A stretch of DNA of 64,000 nucleotides from positions 4,526,001 through 4,590,000 of the forward strand of contig OZ251458.1 of NCBI GenBank assembly GCA_965242535.1, read 5' to 3'. Positions 25,644 to 34,573 of the stretch are shown piece after piece (the first letter of the stretch is position 1; the number at the start of each line of letters is the position of its first letter). The notes under the pieces were generated by a model, which was given only the letters and a program-made list of their open reading frames with translations, had not been told where the DNA came from and did not search any database. A program made the position numbers and the translations under genes. The DNA is from VXRD01 sp965242535 (GTDB lineage: Bacteria; Latescibacterota; UBA2968).

Positions 25644-28600
25644 ATGAAACTTTCGGAATACGCGATCAAAAAACCCATTACCACAGTGATGGCCGCGCTG
25701 AGCCTCGTGATCATCGGATTTATCTCCCTGTTCAGATTGCCCCTCGAATACGCGCCGGATTTGCAGTATCCCAGGATGTATGTGGGCTTTTCGTATCCCT
25801 CGTCGTCGCCAGAGGAGATCGAGCGGAAAATCACCAAGCCCATCGAAGAAATGATGGGCACGATTTCCGGGATCGAAGCCATTCGAGCGCGGTCTTATGG
25901 CAGTCGGGGCTACGTGTTCATGGAATTTGAATACGGCACCGATATGGATATCAAGTCGATTCAAGTGCGCGACCGCATCGATCAGATTCGCAACTTATTG
26001 CCCGAAGACCTAGAGACCATCGACACGCGCAAATGGGATTCGTCCGATTGGGAAATTTTGGACTACAACATGACGTGGCTCGGCGACGATCCCTCGGAAC
26101 TCGCCACCGTGTACAAAACCACCATCTTGCCCCGCTTGCAACGCATCCCCGGGGTGGGCAATGTGGAAATGGAAGGCGCGGATGAAAAAATCCTCAGAGT
26201 CGATGTGGACCAAAACCGCCTGCATGCGTATGGCTTGGACATCCGCACCCTCAACAGAACGATTCGGTCGAACAACATCAACATCTCGGGCGGGTACGTC
26301 ACCGATGGCGGCAAACGCCTCGCCGTGCGCGCCGTCGGCGAATTTGACGAAGTCGATCAAATCCGCGCACTCAACTTGCCCAATGGCCTAGAGGTGAAAG
26401 ACGTGGCGCAGGTGAGTTACGACTATCCGGAAAAGCGGTACTTTGAACGCCTGGACGGGCGAGACGCGGTCTCGATGGAAATTCGCAAAACCTCCACCGC
26501 CAATCTCGTCGAAACGTGCCGGCTGGTCAGGGCGGAGGTCGAGGCCCTGCAAGACGAAATCGGCCGCGACAAATTGCGCCTGCATCTGCGCCGCGACCAA
26601 TCCGAAGCCGTGATCGCGGGCATCGCGGACCTGGGGCAATCCGCGATAATGGGGGGCATGCTGGCGATTTGCATCATCTTCGTCTTCTTGCGAAACTTCC
26701 GCAGCACGCTCATCGTCGGCTCGGCCATTCCCATTTCCGTATTGTGCGTTTTCATGATCATGTATTTGATGCGGCAGATTTTTGGGTCGAGCATCACGCT
26801 GAACATGATCTCGATGATGGGGTTGATGGTCGCCATTGGGATGCTGGTCGATCCCGCTGTGGTGGCGTTGGAAAATATCTATCGCAGACGCTTTGACGAA
26901 GGCGACGGGGCGCGCGACGCGGCGATAGAGGGCAGCGGGGAAATCGGCATCCCGGTGCTGGCGGCCGCGCTGACGACGATCTGCGTGTTCGTCCCCCTCA
27001 TTTTTATTTCGGGATCGTACAACACGATGTGGATGCGCGACTTTGCCATCACCGTTTGCATTTCCGTGGTCGCGGCCCTGTGCGTGGCCTTGAGCCTCAT
27101 CCCGCTGGCGTGTTCGCGGGCCTTTGCATCGGCTGGCACCCGCGTGGATCTCGCGTTGAAACTGGGCTTGGGCGCGCTGTTTTGCGCGGGCGCGATCTAC
27201 CTCATCCACCGGGAGGGCCTCGCGGAATCGGGCGCGTGGCTCGCGGAAAACGCGCTGTGGCTTTGGGGAGGGCTCGCCACCGTGTCCATCGGCGTTTGGA
27301 TCGCACTCGGCGCGGTCGTCGCAACGCTGGCCTTCCTCTCTTTTCGCCTGCGCCGCCTCGGCCTCAAGGGCGCGTACGCGCGCATCATCGGCACGACCTT
27401 GCACTATCGCTGGACCACGGTTGTGATCGCCACTTTCATCTTGTTCAGCGGCATCTACATCTTCACCAAAATCGAAGTCCAACGCTATCGCTATCAGCCC
27501 GACCGCATGGTGGGCTATACGGTGGAAATCCCGCGTACGTACGACATCGACGACGCGCGCGCCCTGTACAAACAAATCGAAGCCATCCTGTTGCCGCACA
27601 AGGAAGAACTCGACATCGAAGCCATCAAGACCCGGTTCAGCACTCGGCGCGGCAATACGATCTACCTGTACCTCAAACCCGCCGAAGAAAGCGCGTACAG
27701 CACGGATGAAATCAAAAAACGGGTGACGGCGCTGTTGCCGAGAGACCTCCCGGGCGTGCGGTTTAAGGCGGGCTTCAGGCGCGGGGGCAGCAGTGGCACG
27801 GGCGTAGGCATCGAGATCAAGGGCAGAAATCAGGAAGTGCTGGCGATTTTGGCCGAAGACATCCGCCTGCGAATGGACGATATCGAGGGCATTCACGACG
27901 TGGAGACCAGCTTGGAAAGTGGCACGGAAGAGATTCGCGTTTCCGTGAACAGGGAACGCGCACAGCAATACGGCTTGTCGTCGCAGCAAATCGCGGCCAC
28001 GGTTGCCACGGCCTTGGGGTCGCGCGGGAACAGCAAGTTCAAGACCCCGAATGGGGAAATCGACATCGCGCTGCAACTGCGGGAAGAGGACCGCGCCACG
28101 CTGGATCAACTCAAAAACCTGTCATTTGAAAGCAACCGAGGCAGCATGATTTCATTTGCCAGCCTCGCGGATTTTGAGTTGACCAAAGGCCCGCAATCCA
28201 TCGAGCGTCAAGATCGCATGTCCACCGTGACCGTATTCGCCAATACCGAGGCGTCAGAGGTGCAGAAGGTCGGCTTTGAAATGCGCGACCGCATGGACGC
28301 CATCCCCTTGCCCGAAGGGTATAGCTGGCAGATGGACCGCCGGTTTCGGTACATGGCTTCCGAAGAGGGGGAAACCAATTTCACGATGATTTTTGCCGCG
28401 TTGCTCATCTATCTAATCATGGCGTCGCTCTTCGAATCGTATATCCACCCGTTCACGATCATGTTTTCCATCAGCTTTGCCTTTATCGGCGTGGCGCTGG
28501 GGCTTTACATCTTTGGCGTGACGATGGATAGCAACGCGACGTACGGGTTGCTCATCTTGTTCGGCATCGTGGTCAACAACGGCATTGTGCTCATCGACCA

Positions 28601-28910
28601 CATCAACCGGTATCGCAAGCAGGGCCTGTATCGCAGAGACGCGATTTTGCGCGGCGGGCAAGATCGCCTGCGCCCGATTTTGATGACCGCTACCACGACC
28701 ATCTTGGGCCTCGCGCCGCTGGTGATTCCGATGATCTACGGCAATGTGGAAGGCAATGCGCGCCGCTGGGGGCCCATCGGGTTGGTGATCATTTCCGGCC
28801 TGTCGATTTCGACCGTCCTCACGCTGGTCATCCTCCCGACCATCTACTCGCTGATGGACGATCTCTCCGGCTACGCAAAGCGCGTCGCCGCCGTGGCAAA
28901 ACGGGTGTGA
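25644..28910 (+). CDS. RND-family efflux transporter inner-membrane subunit
   Basis: A 1088-residue protein of the HAE/AcrB group. The N-terminal helix (KKPITTVMAALSLVIIG), the porter-domain opening DLQYPRMYVGFSYPSSSPEE and the two groups of transmembrane helices are present. TM4 reads GMLVDPAVVALENI: the first of the two usual Asp residues is kept and the second is Pro. TM10 reads GIVVNNGIVLIDHINRYR. An extra hydrophobic stretch (about residues 510-570) sits between the halves. No membrane-fusion or TolC-like partner lies beside it, so it is an orphan that borrows partners or acts alone. AAAGGGA precedes the ATG; the frame from 25542 would translate repeat DNA. Confidence 0.92.
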   Translation: MKLSEYAIKKPITTVMAALSLVIIGFISLFRLPLEYAPDLQYPRMYVGFSYPSSSPEEIERKITKPIEEMMGTISGIEAIRARSYGSRGYVFMEFEYGTDMDIKSIQVRDRIDQIRNLLPEDLETIDTRKWDSSDWEILDYNMTWLGDDPSELATVYKTTILPRLQRIPGVGNVEMEGADEKILRVDVDQNRLHAYGLDIRTLNRTIRSNNINISGGYVTDGGKRLAVRAVGEFDEVDQIRALNLPNGLEVKDVAQVSYDYPEKRYFERLDGRDAVSMEIRKTSTANLVETCRLVRAEVEALQDEIGRDKLRLHLRRDQSEAVIAGIADLGQSAIMGGMLAICIIFVFLRNFRSTLIVGSAIPISVLCVFMIMYLMRQIFGSSITLNMISMMGLMVAIGMLVDPAVVALENIYRRRFDEGDGARDAAIEGSGEIGIPVLAAALTTICVFVPLIFISGSYNTMWMRDFAITVCISVVAALCVALSLIPLACSRAFASAGTRVDLALKLGLGALFCAGAIYLIHREGLAESGAWLAENALWLWGGLATVSIGVWIALGAVVATLAFLSFRLRRLGLKGAYARIIGTTLHYRWTTVVIATFILFSGIYIFTKIEVQRYRYQPDRMVGYTVEIPRTYDIDDARALYKQIEAILLPHKEELDIEAIKTRFSTRRGNTIYLYLKPAEESAYSTDEIKKRVTALLPRDLPGVRFKAGFRRGGSSGTGVGIEIKGRNQEVLAILAEDIRLRMDDIEGIHDVETSLESGTEEIRVSVNRERAQQYGLSSQQIAATVATALGSRGNSKFKTPNGEIDIALQLREEDRATLDQLKNLSFESNRGSMISFASLADFELTKGPQSIERQDRMSTVTVFANTEASEVQKVGFEMRDRMDAIPLPEGYSWQMDRRFRYMASEEGETNFTMIFAALLIYLIMASLFESYIHPFTIMFSISFAFIGVALGLYIFGVTMDSNATYGLLILFGIVVNNGIVLIDHINRYRKQGLYRRDAILRGGQDRLRPILMTATTTILGLAPLVIPMIYGNVEGNARRWGPIGLVIISGLSISTVLTLVILPTIYSLMDDLSGYAKRVAAVAKRV

Positions 28911-28934
28911 GTCAACCGCCCCGTCGCAAAGCAA

Positions 28935-28971
28935 AACGCCGTGCAGAAATGACCTGCGCGGCGTTTTTTTT
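28935..28971 (+). terminator. Terminator after the RND gene
   Basis: AACGCCGTGCAG (28935-28946) pairs with CTGCGCGGCGTT (28954-28965) with one T-G pair and is followed by eight T residues. Confidence 0.9.
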
Positions 28972-28999
28972 GTAAGAAGCCATCTAAAAATTATCGGGA

Positions 29000-29038
29000 C
29001 CTACCCCCCTAGCCCCCCTTCCTGCGAGGAAGGGGGGA
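29000..29038. repeat. C-rich/G-rich hairpin repeat
   Basis: CCCCCCTTCC (29013-29022) and GGAAGGGGGG (29028-29037) form a perfect 10-bp stem with loop TGCGA, preceded by CTACCCCCCTAG. No T-run follows on either strand, so this is more likely a dispersed repeat than a terminator. The rest of the 28972-29157 gap shows nothing else. Confidence 0.55.
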
Positions 29039-29157
29039 ATCAAGGCGTCCTATTTTCGCGGTCTGTACGGTTTTGACCTACGAAAAGTGAATGTTTTTGC
29101 GACTCTCTCAATGGCGGCCCGAGTTTTTAGATGGCTTCTAAAGGCGAGTTTATCACT

Positions 29158-30465
29158 TCATTCTTTTTTTAGTATGACGATTCGGTTGGTGTTCGTCCCT
29201 TTTTTGCCATTGTCAACGCCCCAAACATTGGCGGTTTTGGTGAATTTCTGCGCGTTGATCAAAACCAGCACGGGCGTGAGGCCCGCCTCGAGGCCGCACG
29301 GGATCGCGGCTTCTTCGAGTTTCACCTCGCCGTGGCGGACTTCGCCGACCTCAAAGGCGACGTATCCGCCGGGTTTTAATACCCGTTCCAATTCGGCAAA
29401 AACCCGCGTCATCACGCGCTGCCAGTCCGCAATTTTTTTTGCCATCGTAATGGGAACGGATTGGGCATCTACGCCGCAAAACCAGCACCTGAGCCAGTTG
29501 TCTTGCGCGTAGTTGACCACATTGAGAAACGGCGGGGAAGTCACGACGAGAGAGACGGAATTGGACGCGATTTCGGGCACGCTATCGGATGGTCGCGTGA
29601 GGAATCGCGCCCGACGCGACACGCGGCGCAAGGTGTCTCGCGTGGGGGCGTCGCAGTGTTTCAACAGGGCATGTGTTTTTTTGAGGATGATGGTTTTGAC
29701 ATCTCGCAATGGCGGTGTTTGCTTTTTCTTCGCGTTGATTTTTCGCTGTGCGTCAACCGAGACCGCCTGATTGGGCGGCAGGGTATAACCTGAAAAAAAT
29801 CCCGATGAGTGACCCGTCAATCGGTTCAGCGCGACCACGCGAATCCATCGATCGACCGCGTCGAGTTTTCCATCGCGCGCTCTGTCCGTCAGATATTTTT
29901 TGAGGGCGCAAATCCGCTTCAGGGTTTCGGGATGGTAAAAGACCAAGAGTTCTTCGGGATAGTCATCCCCCTCGTCGAGGGCGATGCGCGAGAGCCTATC
30001 GGCGACTCGCTCGGCGGTGGGGGGTTGCAGGCGGGGAAGGGTGAGGATGGAACTCAACGGATTGATATCGCACCCGATAGGCACGCGGCCCAACAGCGCG
30101 GCTTCGATGAGCGTCGTGCCCCGTCCGGCAAAGGGGTCATAGACCACATCGCCCGGCGCGGTCAATCGCTCGATAAAAAATCTGGGCAGTTGGGGCTTGA
30201 AACACGCCCGATACGATATCTCGTGGAGCGCGTTTGCGGCGCGTTGTTTCGACGTCCAAAATTCGTTCACATACGTTTCGACGCGGATCCGAGGGCATCC
30301 CGAATCCCCTGCCACCTGTTCGGCCTCGGTCGAAGTCACGATCGTCTCTTTGCCAAACGCATTGAAATTTTTGATATCCTCTGCGAAAGAAGTCGGGTAG
30401 TCCCCCGATTTTTGCCGCGCATGACCGGAAAAATCAAAAGCCAGTTGGCTCGCGTTTGATGCCAT
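29158..30465 (-). CDS. DNA methyltransferase, N4-cytosine/N6-adenine type
   Basis: A 435-residue amino-methyltransferase. AdoMet-binding motif I DPFAGRGT is at residues 110-117, followed by LIEAALLGRVPIGCDINPLS. The catalytic motif TSPPFLN is near residues 307-313. The order motif I then motif IV, with ~190 residues between, and the S-P-P-F form place it outside the common beta-class layout. A C-terminal LKPGGYVAFEVGEV strand completes the fold. No restriction nuclease is adjacent, so it may be a solitary regulatory or protective methylase. It stands alone on the minus strand. The recognition sequence cannot be read from the protein. Confidence 0.85.
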   Translation of the reverse strand: MASNASQLAFDFSGHARQKSGDYPTSFAEDIKNFNAFGKETIVTSTEAEQVAGDSGCPRIRVETYVNEFWTSKQRAANALHEISYRACFKPQLPRFFIERLTAPGDVVYDPFAGRGTTLIEAALLGRVPIGCDINPLSSILTLPRLQPPTAERVADRLSRIALDEGDDYPEELLVFYHPETLKRICALKKYLTDRARDGKLDAVDRWIRVVALNRLTGHSSGFFSGYTLPPNQAVSVDAQRKINAKKKQTPPLRDVKTIILKKTHALLKHCDAPTRDTLRRVSRRARFLTRPSDSVPEIASNSVSLVVTSPPFLNVVNYAQDNWLRCWFCGVDAQSVPITMAKKIADWQRVMTRVFAELERVLKPGGYVAFEVGEVRHGEVKLEEAAIPCGLEAGLTPVLVLINAQKFTKTANVWGVDNGKKGTNTNRIVILKKE

Positions 30466-30622
30466 TATTCCATCTCTCTGATTACACCTTTTGGTTTTTA
30501 ATGAGGGGAAGAAAACCCGTCATGGCTTCTGTTTAATCAACCGCGCAACGTATTTTCTCGTAAAGGAACTATTGATTAGCCCCACGCTTCGCAGTATGGA
30601 TCCGGAGATGGAGCATGAATAC

Positions 30623-30651
30623 TCTGTAAATTAAGTTACTCTCAATTTTGA
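30623..30651. repeat. Solo end of the MITE-like family
   Basis: TCTGTAAATTAAGTTAC then TCTCAATTTTGA differs at about two positions from the left end of copy B (38067-38095). No other part of the element is present. The remaining 30466-30687 gap shows nothing else. Confidence 0.6.
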
Positions 30652-30687
30652 AATGAATGAGTTGGTACAAATGCTGACCACGCCCCC

Positions 30688-31548
30688 TCAGCGCGGCTCG
30701 ATCCATTTGGCTTCCGGGTTGCCCAATTCGCGGAAGTCGTGCCCGGTGACGTGGATGATGTGGCACATTTCGAGCAAGCGGGAATAGACGCGGCCCTGCG
30801 CGAGGTCTTTGAGCTCATCGACTTTTTGGTTGGTCGTGATAAAGGTCAGGCGCCGATGGGCGTATCGGGCGTCGATGAGGTTGTAGAGGATTTCCATTTC
30901 CCATTCGGTGTTGCGCTGTACGCCAAAATCGTCGATGACGAGGAAGGGCACATTGCTCAACAGGTCGATCATGGGCATGGCTTGGCCCTGGGTTTCGCTG
31001 CCTTCGTCAAAGGTGTGCCGGAGTTCGTGAAAACTCTTTGAGAGGGAGATGAATTTGCCGGGGCTGACGAATCGGAAGATGAGTTCGTTGAGCAAAATAT
31101 AGGCGAAAAAGGTTTTGCCGCGCCCCGGTTCGCCCCACAAATAGAAGCCTTTGATCGATTCTTTTTTGCTGTGGATATTATCGACCAACGTGCTGAAATA
31201 GGATTTGAGCAGGCGCGCGCCCGGGATGGTCTGACCGTCGTCGTACCGCTCTTTGAAATCCGACGCAAACCGAAAGCGAAAGGGCGCGGGAATGCCCGAT
31301 TTTTGGATGTATTTGTCGATGTGGTATTTCTTCCTGCGAAAGGGATAACACGGGCACCACGCGGGGTCGCCGCTCGCGGGGTCCAAGATCATAAAAGGCG
31401 ACTTGCCCCCGCACTGACAGCGGCTGAGGACCGCAGGCGACAATTTGATCGCGCCGTGAAGCCCCGCTTCGACGCGGGGGTCGTAATAATAGCCGAGGTC
31501 ATTGGGCGGGAGGATGATGCGATGGGTTTGTGGGATTCGGTCGTTCAT
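30688..31548 (-). CDS. DnaC/IstB-like ATP-binding protein (helicase-loader family)
   Basis: A 286-residue AAA+ ATPase. The N-terminal third has two Cys pairs (CQCGG and WCPCYP) that look like a small zinc site. Walker A is GEPGRGKTFFAY (about residues 129-140) and Walker B is FLVIDDFGV. The Sensor-1-like FITTNQ follows, as in DnaC/DnaI primosomal loaders and IstB. I chose the ATG at 31548 because the conserved part begins there; the longer frame would overlap smpB. It lies 13 bases after smpB and third in the order mnmG-smpB-this gene, so it is a housekeeping loader rather than an insertion-sequence IstB. No transposase is beside it. Confidence 0.85.
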   Translation of the reverse strand: MNDRIPQTHRIILPPNDLGYYYDPRVEAGLHGAIKLSPAVLSRCQCGGKSPFMILDPASGDPAWCPCYPFRRKKYHIDKYIQKSGIPAPFRFRFASDFKERYDDGQTIPGARLLKSYFSTLVDNIHSKKESIKGFYLWGEPGRGKTFFAYILLNELIFRFVSPGKFISLSKSFHELRHTFDEGSETQGQAMPMIDLLSNVPFLVIDDFGVQRNTEWEMEILYNLIDARYAHRRLTFITTNQKVDELKDLAQGRVYSRLLEMCHIIHVTGHDFRELGNPEAKWIEPR

Positions 31549-31561
31549 ATCTGGGCGGGGG

Positions 31562-32029
31562 TTATCGCCAGTTGCGAGTGCTCGTTTTGAGGGCTTGTTC
31601 GACTTCGCGTTGGGCGTCTCTGCGGGCGATGTCGCGCCGCTTGTCAAATTGCTTTTTGCCGCGGGCCACGCCGAGTTCGACTTTGGCTTTGCCGCGTTTG
31701 AAATAGAGCTTGAGGGGAACGAGGGTGTGGCCCTTTTCATTGGCTTGCCCCCACAGGCGATTGATTTCGTGGCGGTGGAGCAACAACTTGCGCCTGCGCT
31801 CGGGTTCGTGGTTGAACTGGTTGCCCTGTGCGTACTCGCCGATGTGGATATTGTACAAATACGCTTCCCCATCTTCGATGCGCGCAAAGCCGTCTTTGAG
31901 GTTGGCGCGGCCCTCGCGCAGGGCTTTGACTTCTGTGCCGCGCAGTTGCAGGCCCGCTTCGCACGCGTTGAGGATGTGGTAGTCGCGTCGCGCTTTGCGG
32001 TTTTGCGCGATGATTTTGACGTTGCCCAT
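31562..32029 (-). CDS. smpB: SsrA-binding protein SmpB
   Basis: A 155-residue protein, the usual size. It matches SmpB from start to end: NRKARRDYHILNACEAGLQL, GTEVKALREGRANLKDGFA, the central YLYNIHIGEYAQGN, and LKLYFKRGKAKVELGVARGK with the basic tail KKQFDKRRDIARRDAQREVE. SmpB binds tmRNA and brings it to stalled ribosomes. The gene lies 18 bases after mnmG and 13 before the DnaC-like gene, in one probable operon. No ssrA gene was recognised in the window. Confidence 0.97.
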   Translation of the reverse strand: MGNVKIIAQNRKARRDYHILNACEAGLQLRGTEVKALREGRANLKDGFARIEDGEAYLYNIHIGEYAQGNQFNHEPERRRKLLLHRHEINRLWGQANEKGHTLVPLKLYFKRGKAKVELGVARGKKQFDKRRDIARRDAQREVEQALKTSTRNWR

Positions 32030-32047
32030 GATGTACCTCTGCGAAAG

Positions 32048-33919
32048 CTATCTCCCCCGTTTTTTGAGCATGATCATCAGCAGGGAGATGTCGGATGGAG
32101 AAATGCCGGGGATGCGGGATGCCTGTCCCAAAGATCGGGGTTTGATGCGGGTGAATTTTTCGAGGGCCTCGTTTCGCATGGCCGGGATGCCGGCGTAATC
32201 GAAGTCGTCCGGGATGTATTTTTTTTCCAAATCGCGAAAGCGATGGACTTGGTCTTCTTGGCGGTCGATATACCCCTCGTATTTGAGTTCGATTTCGACG
32301 GATTCGCACACGTCTTCGGGCAGGGCTTCGCCTGCGGGAGATAATTGCGCGACGAGATCGTAGGACAATTCCGGGCGGCGCAAGAGTTCGGCGAGCGTCG
32401 CGGCGCGGGTCAAGGGCGAGGACTGGGATGCCTCGAGGGCCGTTTGAACCGCGCTATTGGGGGTGAGGCGCGTGGCGCGCAGGCGGGCGACTTCCGCTTG
32501 GATTTGGCGTTTGCGTTTGCAAAAGCGCGCGTACATCTCGTCCGAGAGCAAGCCGATTTTTCGGGCGAGTTCGCACAGGCGCAAATCCGCGTTGTCCTGC
32601 CGCAAGAGCAGGCGGTATTCCGCCAGGGAGGTGAACATGCGATAGGGTTCTTCCGTGCCCTTGGTGACGAGGTCGTCGATGAGCACGCCGATATACGCCT
32701 GCGACCGATCCAGGATCGCCGCGTCCTCTCCCCGTGCGCGCAAGGCCGCGTTGATGCCCGCCATCAGCCCTTGGCCCGCGGCTTCTTCGTATCCGGTCGT
32801 GCCGTTGATTTGCCCGGCGAAAAACAGGCCGGCAATGGGCTTGGTCTCCAGCGTGGGTTGTATCTGCGTGGGGGGCACGTAGTCGTATTCAACCGCATAA
32901 GCCGGGCGCATGACCTCGGCGCGCTCGAGGCCGGGGATGCTGCGGACGACGGCGAGTTGCACGTCTTCGGGCAAGCTCATCGACAGGCCGTTGAGATAGA
33001 CTTCACGGGTGTGATACCCCTCCGGTTCGAGGAAAATTTGATGCCCTTCTTTGTCGGGAAAGCGCACGATTTTGTCTTCGATAGACGGGCAATACCGCGG
33101 CCCCACGCCTCGGATGCGCCCGCTGTACATGGCCGATCTGTCCAAGTCCGCACGGATGATGTCGTGCGTTTCCCGCGTGGTGGTCGTCAGATAACAACTC
33201 AGTTGGTCTTGCGCGATGCGGTCCGTCTGATAGGAAAAGGGCCGGGGATCCGCATCGCCGGGCTGTTCTTCGCAGGCGGCAAAGTCGATGCTGCGCGCAT
33301 TGACGCGGGGCGGGGTGCCGGTTTTGAGGCGCCCGAGTTCAAACCCGAGTTGCGACAGGCCATCGGACGCCTCGTCCGCGGCTTGCTCGCCTGCGCGGCC
33401 CGCGCTGTACGAAAAGTCGCCCACATGGATGAGGCCCTTGAGAAACGTGCCCGTGGTCAAGATGGCGGTTTTGGCGGCAAAGACCGTTTTGGCTTTGGTG
33501 ATCACCGCTTCGAGGCGTCTGTTTTTGACGATGAGATCTTCGAGCAAGCCCTGTTTGACGTCGAGATGCGCTTGGTTTTCCAGCACGTCTTTCATGCGGA
33601 ACTGATAGGCTTTTTTGTCCGCCTGCGCGCGCGGGGCTTGCACGGCCGGGCCCCTGCGCCGATTGAGCATGCGAAATTGCAGGCCCGTGGCGTCGATGTT
33701 GCGGGCCATTTCGCCGCCCAACGCGTCGATTTCGCGCACCATGTGGCCCTTTGCAATGCCGCCAATGGCCGGGTTGCACGACATTTGCGCGATGGTGTCG
33801 AGGTTCATGGTCAGCAGCAGGGTTTCACATCCCATGCGCGCAGAGGCCAGCGCGGCTTCCACACCCGCATGCCCGCCGCCAACGACGATGACATCGTATT
33901 TTTTGGGATAAGTCCACAT
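32048..33919 (-). CDS. mnmG: tRNA uridine-5-carboxymethylaminomethyl modification enzyme MnmG
   Basis: A 623-residue FAD protein, the family length. It has the FAD-binding opening YDVIVVGGGHAGVEAALASA, SCNPAIGGIAKGHMVREIDA, the GTFLKGLIHVG strand and the NGTTGYEEAAGQGLMAGINA block of MnmG/GidA. With MnmE it modifies U34 of several tRNAs. The start at 33919 (MWTYPKKYDV) is fixed by the domain; the frame extends 125 codons further upstream only because the purine-rich repeat there has no stop codons. First gene of the mnmG-smpB-dnaC-like block. Confidence 0.97.
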   Translation of the reverse strand: MWTYPKKYDVIVVGGGHAGVEAALASARMGCETLLLTMNLDTIAQMSCNPAIGGIAKGHMVREIDALGGEMARNIDATGLQFRMLNRRRGPAVQAPRAQADKKAYQFRMKDVLENQAHLDVKQGLLEDLIVKNRRLEAVITKAKTVFAAKTAILTTGTFLKGLIHVGDFSYSAGRAGEQAADEASDGLSQLGFELGRLKTGTPPRVNARSIDFAACEEQPGDADPRPFSYQTDRIAQDQLSCYLTTTTRETHDIIRADLDRSAMYSGRIRGVGPRYCPSIEDKIVRFPDKEGHQIFLEPEGYHTREVYLNGLSMSLPEDVQLAVVRSIPGLERAEVMRPAYAVEYDYVPPTQIQPTLETKPIAGLFFAGQINGTTGYEEAAGQGLMAGINAALRARGEDAAILDRSQAYIGVLIDDLVTKGTEEPYRMFTSLAEYRLLLRQDNADLRLCELARKIGLLSDEMYARFCKRKRQIQAEVARLRATRLTPNSAVQTALEASQSSPLTRAATLAELLRRPELSYDLVAQLSPAGEALPEDVCESVEIELKYEGYIDRQEDQVHRFRDLEKKYIPDDFDYAGIPAMRNEALEKFTRIKPRSLGQASRIPGISPSDISLLMIMLKKRGR

Positions 33920-34230
33920 GGGAAAGTGAGAGGTGAGAGGGAAGACGCAAGAGGTGAAAGGCAGGCGAGACGGAAGAGGGAACACGGAAGAGGTGAGAGG
34001 CAAAAGGCGAAAGGTAAGAGGTGAGAAGTAAGACGGAAGAGGTGAAAGGCAAAAGGCGAGAGGCAAGAAGCAAGAGGCAAGAGGTGAGAGGCAAAAGGCA
34101 AGACGGGAGTTTAGCCACAAAAGGCACAAAAGGCACAAAAAAAAAAAAAAGAAAAGGTGAGAGGCAAGAGGCAAGAGGCAAGAGGCAAGAGGCAAGAGGC
34201 AAGAGGTGAAAGGTGAGAGGGCCGCCCAAA
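33920..34230. repeat. Polypurine tract with 7-bp tandem units
   Basis: About 310 bp of nearly pure purine strand on plus. Degenerate GAGGCAAGA-like units become a regular GAGGCAA heptamer repeated about six times at 34160-34205, next to an A-run of about 13 (34139-34151). No gene is supported here. It lies directly upstream of mnmG on the minus strand and could affect its expression or be hypervariable. Confidence 0.8.
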
Positions 34231-34322
34231 GGCGAAAAACAACGATAGATGAACACAGATGAACATAGATACAGAGAGATGGAGCGGGGGGCAACGGTCA
34301 ATCAGCCATGCATCCATCAATC

Positions 34323-34348
34323 GTAGGGACAGGCCCCCGTGCCTGTCC
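34323..34348. repeat. Dispersed 26-bp palindrome between two purine/pyrimidine tracts
   Basis: GTAGGGACAGGCC + CCCGTGCCTGTCC. The flank CAATCAGCC...CATC..TC before it and CTCGC after it are shared with the inverted copy at 47410-47435, so the repeat unit is longer than the palindrome. Nearby GATGAACACAGATGAAC (34250-34266) resembles 54710-54727, another short dispersed sequence. Confidence 0.75.
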
Positions 34349-34385
34349 TCGCTCCCAACCACAAAGCTGTGTTCGGCGATCAGTC

Positions 34386-34573
34386 CCCGCCTTCCGTCTT
34401 ACGTCTCACCTTTCACGTCTCGCGTCTTCCCGATCGACAGCGAAAAGCCATTGCCTTGGGGGTGTGTGTCGGGATGCCTCTCCCGTCTCCCGTCTCCCCT
34501 CTCCCCGCCTTCCGTCTCCCGCCTTCCGCCTTTCGCCTTCCCTCTCCCGTCTCCCCTCTCCCGTCTCCCCGCC
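34386..34573. repeat. Polypyrimidine tract
   Basis: CTCCCGTCTCCCC-like units in imperfect 7-8 bp periodicity reach the bioB stop codon. It is the opposite-strand equivalent of the purine tract at 33920-34230, so the two tracts form an inverted pair around the palindrome at 34323. No gene is supported. Confidence 0.8.

Noticed and set aside
26388..28109. Long minus-strand frame (573 codons) opposite the RND gene
   Set aside because: It is a shadow of the high-GC RND gene; its translation is His/Arg/Asp-rich with no domain.
29000..29038. Terminator for the RND or DNA methyltransferase gene
   Set aside because: The C/G hairpin has no T-run on either strand, and a better terminator already follows the RND gene at 28935.
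30688..31548. IstB helper protein of an IS21 insertion sequence
   Set aside because: No IstA transposase or IS21 ends are nearby and the gene sits in an operon-like block with mnmG and smpB, so a helicase loader fits better.
32345..34024. Long plus-strand frame opposite mnmG
   Set aside because: Antisense shadow of a clearly recognised gene; no start signal and no recognisable domain.
32048..34294. A 748-residue MnmG with a Leu/Pro/Ser-rich N-terminal extension
   Set aside because: The extra 125 residues are translated polypurine repeat; the FAD domain and family length begin at the ATG at 33919.
33920..34573. Replication origin or iteron region
   Set aside because: mnmG lies near oriC in some bacteria, but no dnaA gene or DnaA boxes were recognised and the sequence is low-complexity purine repeat.
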